Shown one piece after another: positions 42,994 through 52,131 of a stretch of 64,000 nt of DNA. Source of the DNA: UBA6136 sp041178325. GTDB taxonomy: Bacteria; Pseudomonadota; Gammaproteobacteria; Methylococcales; Methylococcaceae. How positions within the stretch are numbered: position 1 is the stretch's first letter; each line of letters opens with the position of its first letter. The stretch is taken from contig JBEGVN010000082.1 of assembly GCA_041178325.1 (NCBI GenBank), positions 1 through 64,000 of the forward strand, read 5' to 3'. Position numbers and translations under genes: made by a program. The notes under the pieces are model-generated. The model did no database searches. It saw only the letters and a list, made by a program, of their open reading frames with translations, and was not told the origin of the DNA.

Positions 42994-45596
42994 CAGTGCG
43001 GTACCTGTACCCGCTCGAAGACTTCGATCTGGTCACCGACCTTGATTTCGTTATAGTTCTTAACGCCCATGCCACATTCCATACCCGCTTTGACCTCAGC
43101 AACGTCATCCTTGAAACGACGGAGCGAATCCAACTGGCCTTCAAAAATAACCACGTTGTCGCGGAGAACACGAATGGGAAGGTTTCGCTTCACGAAGCCC
43201 TCAGTCACCATGCAGCCGGCGATAGCGCCGAACTTCGGATGACGGAACACATCCCTGACTTCAGCATTGCCAACAATCTGCTCTCTGAACTCAGGCTCAA
43301 GCATACCCTTGAGGGATTTCTTGATCTCGTCAATTGCCTCATAAATGATGCTGTAGTAGTGAAGATCGATTCCGCGCTCTTCAATGAGCTTACGGGCACC
43401 GCCATCAGCACGCACATTGAAACCGATAATAATCGCACTGGAAGCAAGCGCAAGATTTGCATCAGACTCACTGATACCCCCAACGCCGCCCCCGATGATC
43501 TTGACCTTAACTTTTTCAGTAGAAAGGTCCGTCAATGAGCCACGCAATGCCTCAAGGCTCCCTTGGACGTCCGCCTTGATGATGATGTTGAGGTCGAGAG
43601 AACCCGTGCTGCTTTCCATGCGAGCAAAAACGTTCTCCAGCTTGAGCGCTTGCTGCTCAGCCAACTTGGCTGTACGAAGCTTTTCCTCGCGCTGGGTCGC
43701 AATTTCACGCGCCTTGCGCTCATCGGCGACCACGATAAATTCATCACCCGCCTTCGGCGCACCGGACAAACCAAGAACCTCGACAGGACATGAGGGTCCT
43801 GCGTCCTTGAGCGGTTTGCCGTTTTCATTGAACATGGCCCGGACTCGTCCGAATTCCATACCGCACAGCAGAAAGTCTCCCTTCTTGAGGTGACCCTGCT
43901 GGATCAGAATGTCCGCCACCGGTCCCCGACCCTTTTCAAGCTTAGATTCAAGAACAACGCCGGTCGCAGGAATGTCATGCGCCGCCTTAAGCTCAAGTAC
44001 TTCAGCCTGAAGCAGAATGGCGTCCAGAAGTCCATCAATGCCCTGTCCCGTCTTAGCTGAAACCTCGACAAACTGGCAGTCACCACCCCATTCTTCAGGG
44101 ATGACGTTGAAGTTGGTCAGCTCATGCTTGACCTTTTCAGGATCCGCTTCGGGCTTGTCAACTTTGTTCACAGCAACCACCATCGGAACACCGGCTGCTC
44201 GGGAGTGATCAATGGCTTCACGTGTCTGAGGCATGACGCCATCGTCAGCCGCGACGACTAAAACCACGATATCGGTAGCTTGTGCACCACGTGCTCTCAT
44301 TGCGGTAAAGGCGGCATGGCCCGGCGTATCAAGGAAGGTAACGGTTCCATGCCCCGTTTTGACCTGATAGGCACCGATATGCTGAGTAATACCGCCCGCT
44401 TCACCGGCGGCAACCCGACTTTTTCTGATGTAATCGAGGAGCGAGGTTTTACCGTGGTCAACATGACCCATGATCGTAACCACCGGGGCACGCGGGGATT
44501 GTTCCGCTTGCGAGGCCAGATTAAGGGTCGCCTCAATTTCAGCTTCGAGAACATCTTCGACTTGAAGAACTGCCGTATGGCCCATTTCCTCAATCACCAA
44601 CACAGCTGTGTCCTGATCAAGTATCTGATTGATGGTCGCCATAACGCCCATCTTCATCAGAGTCTTGATGACCTCGGTTGCCTTGACGGACATTCTGGCG
44701 GCAAGATCAGAGACCGTGATGGATTGAGGCAAAGCGACTTCGCGCACCACAGGTCCCGTGGGTCGTTCAAAGCCATGTTTTGATTCAGGCATCACCGCCT
44801 GACGACCCGGTTTAACCTTTTTCTTGATCTTGTGCTTCGATCTCAGGCTGTCAATGCTGGCACCATCTTCAATAGAGCGTTCACGCTCCTTCTTTTTGCC
44901 ACGCCGATCATCATCATCAACTCGGGCCACCGTCTCAACAGGGGGAGCGGGCTTGGGACGCTCTGGAGCAACGACAACGGGCTCAGGCAGAATTTCAGGC
45001 TCACTAACTTCTGGCAATTCAATTGCTTCTTCAGGAGTTGACTCTTCAATCTCGCTGCGATGCGGCTGCTCCTGACTCTTGAGGGCTTCTTGCTGCTCGC
45101 GGGCAATCCTTTCGATCTCTTCTCGACGAAGCCGTTCAATTTCCTCAGCTTTGCGCTCTTCCTCTTCCTGTCGCGCCTTTTTCTGAAGCTCGATTTCCAA
45201 GTCCCGACGCTGCTGATCTTCGAGGGCCTGGCGGGCCTGCTCAACTTCATGACGCTGCTCGCTAACATCAGGCAGCTCGCTGCGCTTGACGTAGGTTTTC
45301 TTCTTGCGAACTTCAACGCTGATCGTTTTGGCAGCCTTTCCAGGAGTAGCTTTGCCTAATTTGAGTTCACTGACGGTTCTGCGCTGGAGAGTGACTCGCT
45401 TGGGGCTAGAGAGATCCTCGCCCTGTGACTTCCCATGGCTTTGACGAAGAAAACCCAGGAATGCCATCTTTTCGGCATCACTTAGCAGCTCATCTGGACC
45501 CTGCTTTTCCAATCCGGCCTCGCTTAATTGGGACAGCAGGCGCTCTAACGGAATTCCGACCACATCCGCGAGTTGTCTTACAGTTAAATCGCTCAT
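42993..45596 (-). CDS. infB: Translation initiation factor IF-2
   Basis: An 867-residue GTPase that brings fMet-tRNA to the ribosome. It has an N-terminal IF2-N domain, a long charged Glu/Arg-rich helical stretch (about 115-175), a Pro-rich linker, then the G domain with GHVDHGKT (377-384), DTPGHAAF and NKVDKPEA. Domains II-IV follow. It lies in the conserved nusA-infB-rbfA-truB order. An in-frame internal start, as used in E. coli, could not be judged. Confidence 0.97.
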   Translation of the reverse strand: MSDLTVRQLADVVGIPLERLLSQLSEAGLEKQGPDELLSDAEKMAFLGFLRQSHGKSQGEDLSSPKRVTLQRRTVSELKLGKATPGKAAKTISVEVRKKKTYVKRSELPDVSEQRHEVEQARQALEDQQRRDLEIELQKKARQEEEERKAEEIERLRREEIERIAREQQEALKSQEQPHRSEIEESTPEEAIELPEVSEPEILPEPVVVAPERPKPAPPVETVARVDDDDRRGKKKERERSIEDGASIDSLRSKHKIKKKVKPGRQAVMPESKHGFERPTGPVVREVALPQSITVSDLAARMSVKATEVIKTLMKMGVMATINQILDQDTAVLVIEEMGHTAVLQVEDVLEAEIEATLNLASQAEQSPRAPVVTIMGHVDHGKTSLLDYIRKSRVAAGEAGGITQHIGAYQVKTGHGTVTFLDTPGHAAFTAMRARGAQATDIVVLVVAADDGVMPQTREAIDHSRAAGVPMVVAVNKVDKPEADPEKVKHELTNFNVIPEEWGGDCQFVEVSAKTGQGIDGLLDAILLQAEVLELKAAHDIPATGVVLESKLEKGRGPVADILIQQGHLKKGDFLLCGMEFGRVRAMFNENGKPLKDAGPSCPVEVLGLSGAPKAGDEFIVVADERKAREIATQREEKLRTAKLAEQQALKLENVFARMESSTGSLDLNIIIKADVQGSLEALRGSLTDLSTEKVKVKIIGGGVGGISESDANLALASSAIIIGFNVRADGGARKLIEERGIDLHYYSIIYEAIDEIKKSLKGMLEPEFREQIVGNAEVRDVFRHPKFGAIAGCMVTEGFVKRNLPIRVLRDNVVIFEGQLDSLRRFKDDVAEVKAGMECGMGVKNYNEIKVGDQIEVFERVQVPH

Positions 45597-45631
45597 CTCT
45601 AGTCTCCCCTATTGCTTTACCGCTGGCTTCC

Positions 45632-47131
45632 TCAGGCGAACCAGGGGCGACGCGCCACCATGATCAACTGTCCGGCACGTTCTTCATTCATTCCATCGAT
45701 CTCAAGAAGCTCATCAATGGAGAGTTCCGCGAGGTCCTCTACGGAGACGATACCCTTGGCCGCAAGTTGCGCAGCCGTCGCAGGATCCATTCCTTCCATT
45801 TCCAGCAACTCCTGACTGGGCGCAGAACCATCAAACTTTTCCTCCGAGGCAATCGCCTTAATCAAGAGGCTGTCGCGCGCCCGATTACGAAGCTCTTCAA
45901 CAAGCTCCTCATCAAACTCTTCAATCTGCTGAAGTTCCTTTTCAGGAACGTACGCCAACTCCTCGACCGTTGAGAAACCTTCCCGAACCAGAATTTCAGC
46001 AATGGATTCATCAACACCCAGTTGGTCGACAAAGGACTGCATCAGCGTCTCAGTCTCACGTTCACTCTTTTCCTCTGCCTGGGTTTCGCTCATGACATTC
46101 AGAGTCCACCCGGTCAGTTCCGATGCAAGGCGGACATTCTGGCCTCCGCGACCGATAGCCATGGAAAGGTTTTCATCACTGACCGCAATATCCATGGAAT
46201 GGCGATCTTCATCCATCACGATGGAGACAATCTCGGCAGGCGACATGGCATTGACTACAAACTGGGCCTCATTGTCGTTCCAAAGAATAATATCGACGCG
46301 CTCGCCCGCCAATTCGTTGGATACCGCCTGAACCCTAGAACCTCTCATGCCCACACAGGCGCCCACAGGATCAAGCCTCGGGTCATTGCTGCGCACGGCA
46401 ATTTTGGCGCGTACTCCAGGATCTCGGGCTGCCCCCACAATTTCGATGACAGACTCGCTGACCTCGGGCACTTCAAGCTTGAAAAGGGCGACGATGAGGT
46501 CTGGTGAAGTACGTGTTACAAAAAGCTGTGGCCCACGCGATTCCTGACGAACCTCCTTGAGATAACCACGAAGGCGATCACCGGAGCGGACCGCCTCGCG
46601 CGGGATCATTTCTTCACGAGGAATGAAGGCCTCTACATTGTTGCCAAGATCAAGGTAAACATTTCCTCGCTCGACGCGCTTGATAATGCCGGTAACCAGT
46701 TCACCCACGCGATCCTTGTAGGCTTCAACAATTTTTCTTCGCTCCGCATCCCTAACCCGCTGCACGATGACTTGCTTTGCCGTCTGAGCCTCGATGCGAC
46801 CAAAACCAATCGAATCCATGGGCTCTGTCACGAAGCTCCCCACCTCAACAGCACCAAACCGCTTTTGAGCATCCTCGACCGTCAACTGGGTTTCAGGGTT
46901 AAAGGGTTCTTCGATCGTACCCTGATCGTCTGCAACGACCGTCCAGCGACGAAAAGTATCGTAATCGCCCGTCTTGCGATCGATGGTGACACAAGCATCA
47001 ATTCGGCTCTCGTGACTTTTAACTGTAGCCATTCTGAGCGCGTCTTCAATCGCCGCGAACACGATTTCCTTCTCGATGTCCTTTTCGTGTGAAAAGGCAT
47101 CGACGACGAGCAGGATTTCTTTGTTTGCCAT
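45632..47131 (-). CDS. nusA: Transcription termination/antitermination protein NusA
   Basis: A 499-residue RNA polymerase-binding factor. The N-terminal domain opens MANKEILLVVDAFSHEKD. S1 and two KH domains follow (GACVGMRGSRVQAV and SMAIGRGGQNVRLA). Two acidic helix-hairpin-helix repeats form the C-terminus (about 370-430 and 445-495), the gammaproteobacterial form. Length matches E. coli NusA (495). Its own operon leader carries two intrinsic terminators, which suggests feedback. Confidence 0.97.
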   Translation of the reverse strand: MANKEILLVVDAFSHEKDIEKEIVFAAIEDALRMATVKSHESRIDACVTIDRKTGDYDTFRRWTVVADDQGTIEEPFNPETQLTVEDAQKRFGAVEVGSFVTEPMDSIGFGRIEAQTAKQVIVQRVRDAERRKIVEAYKDRVGELVTGIIKRVERGNVYLDLGNNVEAFIPREEMIPREAVRSGDRLRGYLKEVRQESRGPQLFVTRTSPDLIVALFKLEVPEVSESVIEIVGAARDPGVRAKIAVRSNDPRLDPVGACVGMRGSRVQAVSNELAGERVDIILWNDNEAQFVVNAMSPAEIVSIVMDEDRHSMDIAVSDENLSMAIGRGGQNVRLASELTGWTLNVMSETQAEEKSERETETLMQSFVDQLGVDESIAEILVREGFSTVEELAYVPEKELQQIEEFDEELVEELRNRARDSLLIKAIASEEKFDGSAPSQELLEMEGMDPATAAQLAAKGIVSVEDLAELSIDELLEIDGMNEERAGQLIMVARRPWFA

Positions 47132-47162
47132 GAACTGATCCTTCCTAATTCCTGTACTTCAC

Positions 47163-47612
47163 TTAATCAAATACGGGTGCCAATTTGGCCTTTTCAATCT
47201 GGCCGAACGGAATCCGATATTCCTTGCCGTCTTCCATGAGCAGGATTTCTTCCCCCTCAATGGCAACGATCTGCCCCTTGAAGCGCCGCCGACCCTCCAT
47301 CGGTCTTGAGAGCTGCACTCTGGCGATCTGCCCCTTAAAGCGTTCGAAATGCTCGAGCGTGAACAAGGGTCGATCCATGCCTGGGGAAGAAACCTCCAGC
47401 TGATAACGACCCGGGATAGGATCTTCGACGTCAAGCACGCCGCTGACCTGATAGCTGACCTTGGAGCACTCATCGAGACCCACCCCATTGGGATGATCGA
47501 TGTACAACCTGAGCGAGCGCTGATGGCCATCAAACTCAATGCCGACCAACTCAAACCCCATGCCTGTAACGACCGGCTCGAGAAGATCCAAAAGGCTCTT
47601 GCTGACCTTCAT
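47163..47612 (-). CDS. rimP: Ribosome maturation factor RimP
   Basis: A 149-residue protein for early 30S assembly. I start it at 47612 (MKVSKSLLDLLEP). The frame is open to 47651, but that ATG is inside a terminator stem and its residues come from the T-run. Family stretches are GFELVGIEFDG, LRLYIDHPNG and LEVSSPGMDRPLF. It is first in the rimP-nusA-infB-rbfA-truB-rpsO-pnp order. Confidence 0.95.
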   Translation of the reverse strand: MKVSKSLLDLLEPVVTGMGFELVGIEFDGHQRSLRLYIDHPNGVGLDECSKVSYQVSGVLDVEDPIPGRYQLEVSSPGMDRPLFTLEHFERFKGQIARVQLSRPMEGRRRFKGQIVAIEGEEILLMEDGKEYRIPFGQIEKAKLAPVFD

Positions 47613-47633
47613 TGACGAATCACCAAAATCCCG

Positions 47634-47658
47634 AAAAAAAAATGGGCACAAGGCCCAT
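47634..47658 (-). terminator. Intrinsic terminator in the rimP-nusA leader (proximal)
   Basis: On the minus strand ATGGGC-CTTGT-GCCCAT forms a 6-bp stem and is followed by nine T. It ends 22 nt before the rimP start, within the probable 5' leader of the operon. No other minus-strand gene lies immediately upstream, so it looks like an attenuator. Confidence 0.7.
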
Positions 47659-47683
47659 CATCATGTTCAAGTCCCTAGAAACC

Positions 47684-47704
47684 AAAATCGCCCCATTGGG
47701 GCGA
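47684..47704 (-). terminator. Intrinsic terminator in the rimP-nusA leader (distal)
   Basis: On the minus strand TCGCCCC-AAT-GGGGCGA forms a 7-bp stem followed by TTTTGGTTTC. It lies 30 nt upstream of the proximal terminator, giving two in series. Confidence 0.6.
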
Positions 47705-47752
47705 CGCTTCTGGCCAGTAGCGCCAAACTGCCACTGCCCGGATACTTTGGGT

Positions 47753-47761
47753 ATCTTATCA
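47753..47761 (-). promoter_or_regulatory. Putative extended -10 promoter of the rimP-nusA operon
   Basis: On the minus strand TGATAAGAT fits an extended -10 (TGN + TAAGAT). Transcription from near 47746 would give a leader of about 130 nt that contains both terminators. No good -35 is evident, as is common for extended -10 promoters. Confidence 0.4.
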
Positions 47762-47811
47762 TGGGCCGCACTGATCGTCGACTCCTTTGATTTCAACCTC
47801 CCATTTTAACA

Positions 47812-48228
47812 ATGACCAGAAAAGAGCCACAACACCCAGCAGATGAACCCAGCATGCGGCTGGATAAGTGGCTATGGGCAGCACGCTTCTTCAAAACCAG
47901 ACAGCTGGCAATCGAGGCCATCAATGGAGGCAAAGTCCATGTCAACGGCCACCGAACCAAGCCGGGCAAAACCATCAGTACAGGAACGCGACTTACGATC
48001 ACAAAAGAGCCTTATGAATGGGAACTCGACGTTGTGCGCCTGGATCACCAAAGGCGCTCCGCCGAACTTGCCGCATCCCTTTACGAGGAACTTGCAGACA
48101 GCCTTGAAAAGAGGCTAGCCGAAATTGAAAAACGTCGCGAAGAGCGCGCTCAAGGTGCCGGGCTAGACCAACGCCCCAATAAACGGGAGCGGCGACTGAT
48201 TCATCGGTTCAAGCGACTCGAGCCTTGA
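47812..48228 (+). CDS. hslR: Heat-shock protein 15, RNA-binding S4 domain
   Basis: A 138-residue protein. Its S4 domain begins MRLDKWLWAARFFKTRQLA (about residue 16) and includes GGKVHVNGHRTKPGKTI. A basic C-terminal helix rich in Glu/Arg follows, as in Hsp15. E. coli Hsp15 rescues stalled 50S subunits carrying peptidyl-tRNA. The start ATG at 47812 is divergent from the rimP operon. Confidence 0.92.
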   Translation: MTRKEPQHPADEPSMRLDKWLWAARFFKTRQLAIEAINGGKVHVNGHRTKPGKTISTGTRLTITKEPYEWELDVVRLDHQRRSAELAASLYEELADSLEKRLAEIEKRREERAQGAGLDQRPNKRERRLIHRFKRLEP

Positions 48229-48333
48229 GGCTTGTGCTTTGGTGTCGACAACCGATCGCGGTGCCTTCAGAATATGCTGTTTTGACTGCAAGATTCCTCT
48301 CGCACTCAGTCAATCATCCTAGGGAGTACCGGA

Positions 48334-48741
48334 ATGCACCAAGACAGCCTCAAACTCATCCACGACTATTATGCGGCCTTTAATGCCGGCAACATGGACA
48401 CGTTTCTGGGGCTACTAACCGATGATGTCGTCCACGACATCAACCAAGGTCAACGCGAAACCGGCAAGGCGGCCTTTCGCGCATTCATGGATCGCATGAA
48501 TCGAAACTATAAGGAACAGCTCGTAGACATGGTCATCATGGCGAGCGAAGATGGCAAGAGAGCAGCAGCTGAATTCGTAGTACTCGGCGAGTACCTGGTC
48601 ACTGACGAAGGACTACCGGAGGCCAAGGGTCAGAAGTATCGACTCCCAGCGGGTGCATTCTTTGACATTCGCGATGGCAAGGTCGCACGCATCACCAATT
48701 ACTACAACCTGGAAGATTGGATCGCTCAGGTTAGCGCCTGA
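48334..48741 (+). CDS. NTF2/SnoaL-like protein (ketosteroid isomerase-related)
   Basis: A 135-residue NTF2-fold protein beginning MHQDSLKLIHDYYAAFNAGNMDTFLGLL, the usual opening of SnoaL-like proteins, with DDVVHDINQG and GAFFDIRDGKVARITNYYNL later. The fold binds small hydrophobic ligands and can act as an isomerase, cyclase or hydrolase; the substrate cannot be predicted. It is followed after 9 nt by a GNAT gene and then a nitrilase-family gene, which together look like an operon. Confidence 0.8.
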   Translation: MHQDSLKLIHDYYAAFNAGNMDTFLGLLTDDVVHDINQGQRETGKAAFRAFMDRMNRNYKEQLVDMVIMASEDGKRAAAEFVVLGEYLVTDEGLPEAKGQKYRLPAGAFFDIRDGKVARITNYYNLEDWIAQVSA

Positions 48742-48750
48742 TCACCCACC

Positions 48751-49365
48751 ATGTCGGGCACTCTCACGATCAAACGAATAACCGGGAGCGACGGGACGCT
48801 TGCGACTCATCTCAAAGATCTGGCTCAGCTTCGTATCGAGGTATTTCGGGCGTTCCCCTACCTCTACGATGGCTCTATTGAATATGAAATGAGCTATCTT
48901 GAGACCTACACAGCATGCCCCGAAAGCATCGTCGTTTTAGTCCTTGACGGGGATCGCGTTGTTGGAGCAACAACGGGACTTCCTCTAGACGCCGAAACGC
49001 CTGAGTTTCAGAGGCCCTTCATTGAAGCGGGGTATGACCCGTCGCGCATTTTCTACTGTGCGGAATCGGTCCTTTTACCTCAGTACCGGGGTCAAGGCGT
49101 CTACCCCAAGTTCTTCGAGGAGCGTGAAGGGCATGCCCGCTCTATGGTTCGCTTTGATACCTGCGCCTTCTGTTGCGTCGAGCGCCCTGACAACCATCCG
49201 CTTCGCCCAGAAGACTATGTCCCTCTGGACAGAATCTGGTCACGGTTTGGTTATGTGAAGCACCCCGAGCTCAGGACCTCATACAGCTGGAAGGACGTCG
49301 ACGAGAATCAAGAATCAGACAAACCCATGGTGTTCTGGCTCAAGCCACTCCGGAGTGTCCCCTGA
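48751..49365 (+). CDS. GNAT-family N-acetyltransferase
   Basis: A 204-residue GNAT-like protein. The acetyl-CoA region is visible as VLPQYRGQGVYPKFFEER (about residues 108-126; Q/RxxGxG/A pattern), preceded by VVLVLDGDRVVGATTGLP. The later segment FCCVERPDNHPLRPEDYVPLDRIWSRFGY is characteristic of its own subfamily. The acceptor is unknown. Its TGA overlaps the next ATG by one base (TGATG), so it is coupled to the nitrilase-family gene. Confidence 0.82.
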   Translation: MSGTLTIKRITGSDGTLATHLKDLAQLRIEVFRAFPYLYDGSIEYEMSYLETYTACPESIVVLVLDGDRVVGATTGLPLDAETPEFQRPFIEAGYDPSRIFYCAESVLLPQYRGQGVYPKFFEEREGHARSMVRFDTCAFCCVERPDNHPLRPEDYVPLDRIWSRFGYVKHPELRTSYSWKDVDENQESDKPMVFWLKPLRSVP

Positions 49366-50243
49366 TGCCTGGCCGATTCACAATAGCCACAGCGCAGTAT
49401 CCCATCGGCTCGCCGGAGACTTGGGCAGAATATGAGAGCAAGATCACTGAGTGGGTGAATGAAGCCGCCTCAAGGGATGCAAAGCTTCTCATATTCCCGG
49501 AATATTTCTCGATGGAGCTGGTACATCTGTTCCCTGAGCCCATCCGGAAATCGCTATCACTGCAACTGGACTCCCTTCAGCAATTTGCCGGCCCCTTTAT
49601 TGAGCTCTTCAGCCTACTGGCAAAGGCCCATAAGGTTCATATCGTGGCAGGGACTTTTCCGATCCTCGATCCGGATAACCTCTACCGCAATCGATGCTTC
49701 CTCTTTTTCCCGGACGGACATCATGCTCATCAGGACAAAGTCCAGATGACGCGGTTTGAAAATGAGCAGTGGAAAATCAGTCCAGGAAGCCATATCCGCA
49801 CATTTGATACCGAACTGGGCCGATTGGGCATCAACATTTGCTATGACAGCGAGTTTCCGATTCTCGCGCGAAGGCAAGTGGAGGCCGGAGCCGACCTTAT
49901 CGTTGTTCCCAGCTGCACGGATACGCTGGCCGGATACTGGCGCGTCAGAATCGGCTGTCAGGCACGGGCGCTTGAAAACCAGTGCTATGTCGTTCAGTCG
50001 CCGACCGTAGGGCAGGCCCCATGGTCTGAAGCCGTTGATGTAAACATTGGAGCGGCTGCCGTGTATACGCCCGTCGATTACGGCTTTCCCGATAATGGTG
50101 TACTCAATGTTGGCGAACTGAATCAGTCGCAATGGGTCTATGCCGATATCGATCTTGCGAATATTGCTCATATTCGAAACAACGGTCAGGTCTTCAATCA
50201 CAGGGATTGGCCTGCGCAATTCAGAGAACTTGACCGTCTTTAA
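49365..50243 (+). CDS. Carbon-nitrogen hydrolase (nitrilase superfamily)
   Basis: A 292-residue amidase-type enzyme. The Glu-Lys-Cys catalytic set is present as E46 (LIFPEYFSM), K125 (HQDKVQMTRFE) and C159 (GINICYDSEFP). It hydrolyses a non-peptide C-N bond, but the natural substrate is unknown. It is the third gene of a tight trio with NTF2-like and GNAT genes, just before cimA. Substrate-group prediction (omega-amidase, carbamoylputrescine amidase or other) is not possible by eye. Confidence 0.88.
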   Translation: MPGRFTIATAQYPIGSPETWAEYESKITEWVNEAASRDAKLLIFPEYFSMELVHLFPEPIRKSLSLQLDSLQQFAGPFIELFSLLAKAHKVHIVAGTFPILDPDNLYRNRCFLFFPDGHHAHQDKVQMTRFENEQWKISPGSHIRTFDTELGRLGINICYDSEFPILARRQVEAGADLIVVPSCTDTLAGYWRVRIGCQARALENQCYVVQSPTVGQAPWSEAVDVNIGAAAVYTPVDYGFPDNGVLNVGELNQSQWVYADIDLANIAHIRNNGQVFNHRDWPAQFRELDRL

Positions 50244-50288
50244 ATCGGGTACAAGAGCGCCCGAAACAAACATTCAATAGACACAGAC

Positions 50289-51896
50289 ATGTCACATAAT
50301 GCCCCCATCGTGGAAATCTTTGACACGACTTTGCGGGATGGAAGCCAAACCGCTGGCATCAATTACTCCGTCGAAGACAAGGTACGCATCGCAGAGCGTC
50401 TGGCCGAATTTGGTATCGGCTGGATAGAAGGTGGATGGCCAGGCGCCAGCCCCAAAGACAGCGAATTTTTCAATCTCCTGAAAAAGCGGGCATGGGGCGG
50501 GAGCAAGCTTATTGCTTTTGGCAGCATGGCGCGACCGGGACAGCTAGCATCCGAAGATGTCGGGCTCAAGCACTTGATTGAGAGCGGGGCTGATGGTGCT
50601 TGCGTGTTCGGCAAAAGCTGGGATCTTCATGTCAGAAAGGCTCTGGGAATCGATCTTCCCGAAAACCTGGACTTAGTATCGGAGTCTGTTGCTTGGCTTA
50701 AAGAGCACCTCGAAACGGTTTTCTTTGATGCCGAACACTTTTTTGATGGCTTCAAAGACAATCCGTCCTATGCCCTTGAGGTCCTCAAGGCAGCGAGCAT
50801 GGGTGGAGCTGACGGCCTGGTTCTTTGCGATACCAATGGCGGCAGTACACCTCACGAGATTGCACAGGCGGTTCTCGCGGTTAAAAAAGCCTTCCCTGAT
50901 GTCATGATCGGTATTCATGCCCACAATGACAGTGAATTGGCGGTTGCCAACTCCATTGAGGCGGTTAGATCTGGGGCCCGAATGGTTCAGGGAACCATTA
51001 ACGGTATCGGGGAGCGTTGCGGCAATGCAAATCTTGTATCCATCATCCCTACGCTGATGCTCAAGATGGGGTTTGACTGCGGCATCGATAGCAATCATCT
51101 TCGCCATCTCTCTAGCCTCTCTCGCTTCGTGAACGAGATGGCCAATCGTCTGCCATGGCAGCATCAACCCTTCGTAGGCCTGAATGCATTTGCCCACAAA
51201 GGAGGCATCCACGCATCGGCAGTGCAGAAAGATTCCAGACTCTACGAACACATCGCACCGGAAGTCGTAGGCAACGAACGACTTATCCTAGTTTCCGATC
51301 AAGCAGGTAAAAGTACTGTCCAGATGAAGATGGCGGAAATGGGGCTTGCAGTTGACGCAGACCCCAATGACCCTGCACTCAGAATCGCAATTAATCGCGT
51401 TAAGGAACTGGAGAACCGTGGCTTTGCATATGAAGGCGCAGAGGCCTCTTTCCAATTGCTTCTCCTCAAGGCCATGGACCGTTTTACGCCATACTTTGAA
51501 CTTCAGTCCTTCCGCGTTCTGGACGAAAAGATGGGCGGAGAGGTGGAGCCGATATCGGAGGTCACACTGACTATAAAGGTAGGATCACAAACGACGACGA
51601 CCTCTGCCAAAGGCAATGGGCCTGTCAACGCCATGGATAACGCCCTCAGAGAGGCCCTTCTGCCCTTTTATCCTAAACTTGCCGAGATGAAGCTGACCGA
51701 CTTCAAGGTCCGCGTTCTGACTACCCGTCAAACCACACGCGCAACGGTCCGCGTCCTGATCGAATCGACCGATGGTAGGACGGAGTGGGGAACTGTGGGG
51801 GTTTCGGCGAATATGGTAGACGCCAGCTATCAGGCGCTTGCAGATGCTGTCGAATATAAGTTAATGATTGAACACCTCGTACCGGTGAGTGTCTGA
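50289..51896 (+). CDS. cimA: (R)-citramalate synthase
   Basis: A 535-residue enzyme of the HMGL/LeuA family that condenses pyruvate and acetyl-CoA to citramalate, a threonine-independent entry to isoleucine. It has FDTTLRDGSQTAGINYS at the start (metal-site region), GIHAHNDSELAVANS, and a C-terminal LeuA-type regulatory domain (about 400-530). The DGSQ...INYSVEDK sequence and length mark the CimA branch rather than 2-isopropylmalate synthase. Confidence 0.92.
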   Translation: MSHNAPIVEIFDTTLRDGSQTAGINYSVEDKVRIAERLAEFGIGWIEGGWPGASPKDSEFFNLLKKRAWGGSKLIAFGSMARPGQLASEDVGLKHLIESGADGACVFGKSWDLHVRKALGIDLPENLDLVSESVAWLKEHLETVFFDAEHFFDGFKDNPSYALEVLKAASMGGADGLVLCDTNGGSTPHEIAQAVLAVKKAFPDVMIGIHAHNDSELAVANSIEAVRSGARMVQGTINGIGERCGNANLVSIIPTLMLKMGFDCGIDSNHLRHLSSLSRFVNEMANRLPWQHQPFVGLNAFAHKGGIHASAVQKDSRLYEHIAPEVVGNERLILVSDQAGKSTVQMKMAEMGLAVDADPNDPALRIAINRVKELENRGFAYEGAEASFQLLLLKAMDRFTPYFELQSFRVLDEKMGGEVEPISEVTLTIKVGSQTTTTSAKGNGPVNAMDNALREALLPFYPKLAEMKLTDFKVRVLTTRQTTRATVRVLIESTDGRTEWGTVGVSANMVDASYQALADAVEYKLMIEHLVPVSV

Positions 51897-51948
51897 GTAG
51901 ATGAGTGTGAAGGGGAGTCCAGGACGACTTTTTCATCATTCTCGTAAG

Positions 51949-51977
51949 TTGATTTAGCCTTTTGTGGAACGTATACT
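51949..51977 (+). promoter_or_regulatory. Putative sigma70 promoter of pqqA
   Basis: TTGATT (51949-51954), a 17-nt spacer and TATACT (51972-51977) form a good sigma70-like promoter 63 nt before the pqqA start. Transcription would begin near 51984. It is the best-looking promoter in the window. Confidence 0.65.
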
Positions 51978-52039
51978 TCGGGCCGAGCTTGAATAAAGCG
52001 TGGCCACAGAACAACGACCTAAATTTGGAGGATGCCCGA

Positions 52040-52114
52040 ATGAGATGGGAAAAGCCGAGCTTCAATGACATGCGTTTTGGCTTCGAAGTCACCATGTACA
52101 TCTACAACCGTTAA
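52040..52114 (+). CDS. pqqA: PqqA, precursor peptide of pyrroloquinoline quinone
   Basis: A 24-residue peptide, too short for usual gene callers. It starts MRWEKPSFND and contains the conserved FGFEVTMY, with E16 and Y20 in the E-x3-Y spacing that PqqE cross-links to make PQQ. A GGAGG Shine-Dalgarno lies about 8 nt before the ATG. Known PqqA peptides have the pattern W.KP...D.R.GFEVTMY, which this matches. It is followed by a terminator hairpin and pqqB. Confidence 0.97.
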   Translation: MRWEKPSFNDMRFGFEVTMYIYNR

Positions 52115-52131
52115 TTAACGGCTTGTAACCC

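Noticed and set aside
42957..43538. 193-codon plus-strand frame
   Set aside because: Antisense to the end of infB, without recognisable domains.
49614..50273. 219-codon minus-strand frame
   Set aside because: Opposite the nitrilase-family gene, which has its full catalytic set.
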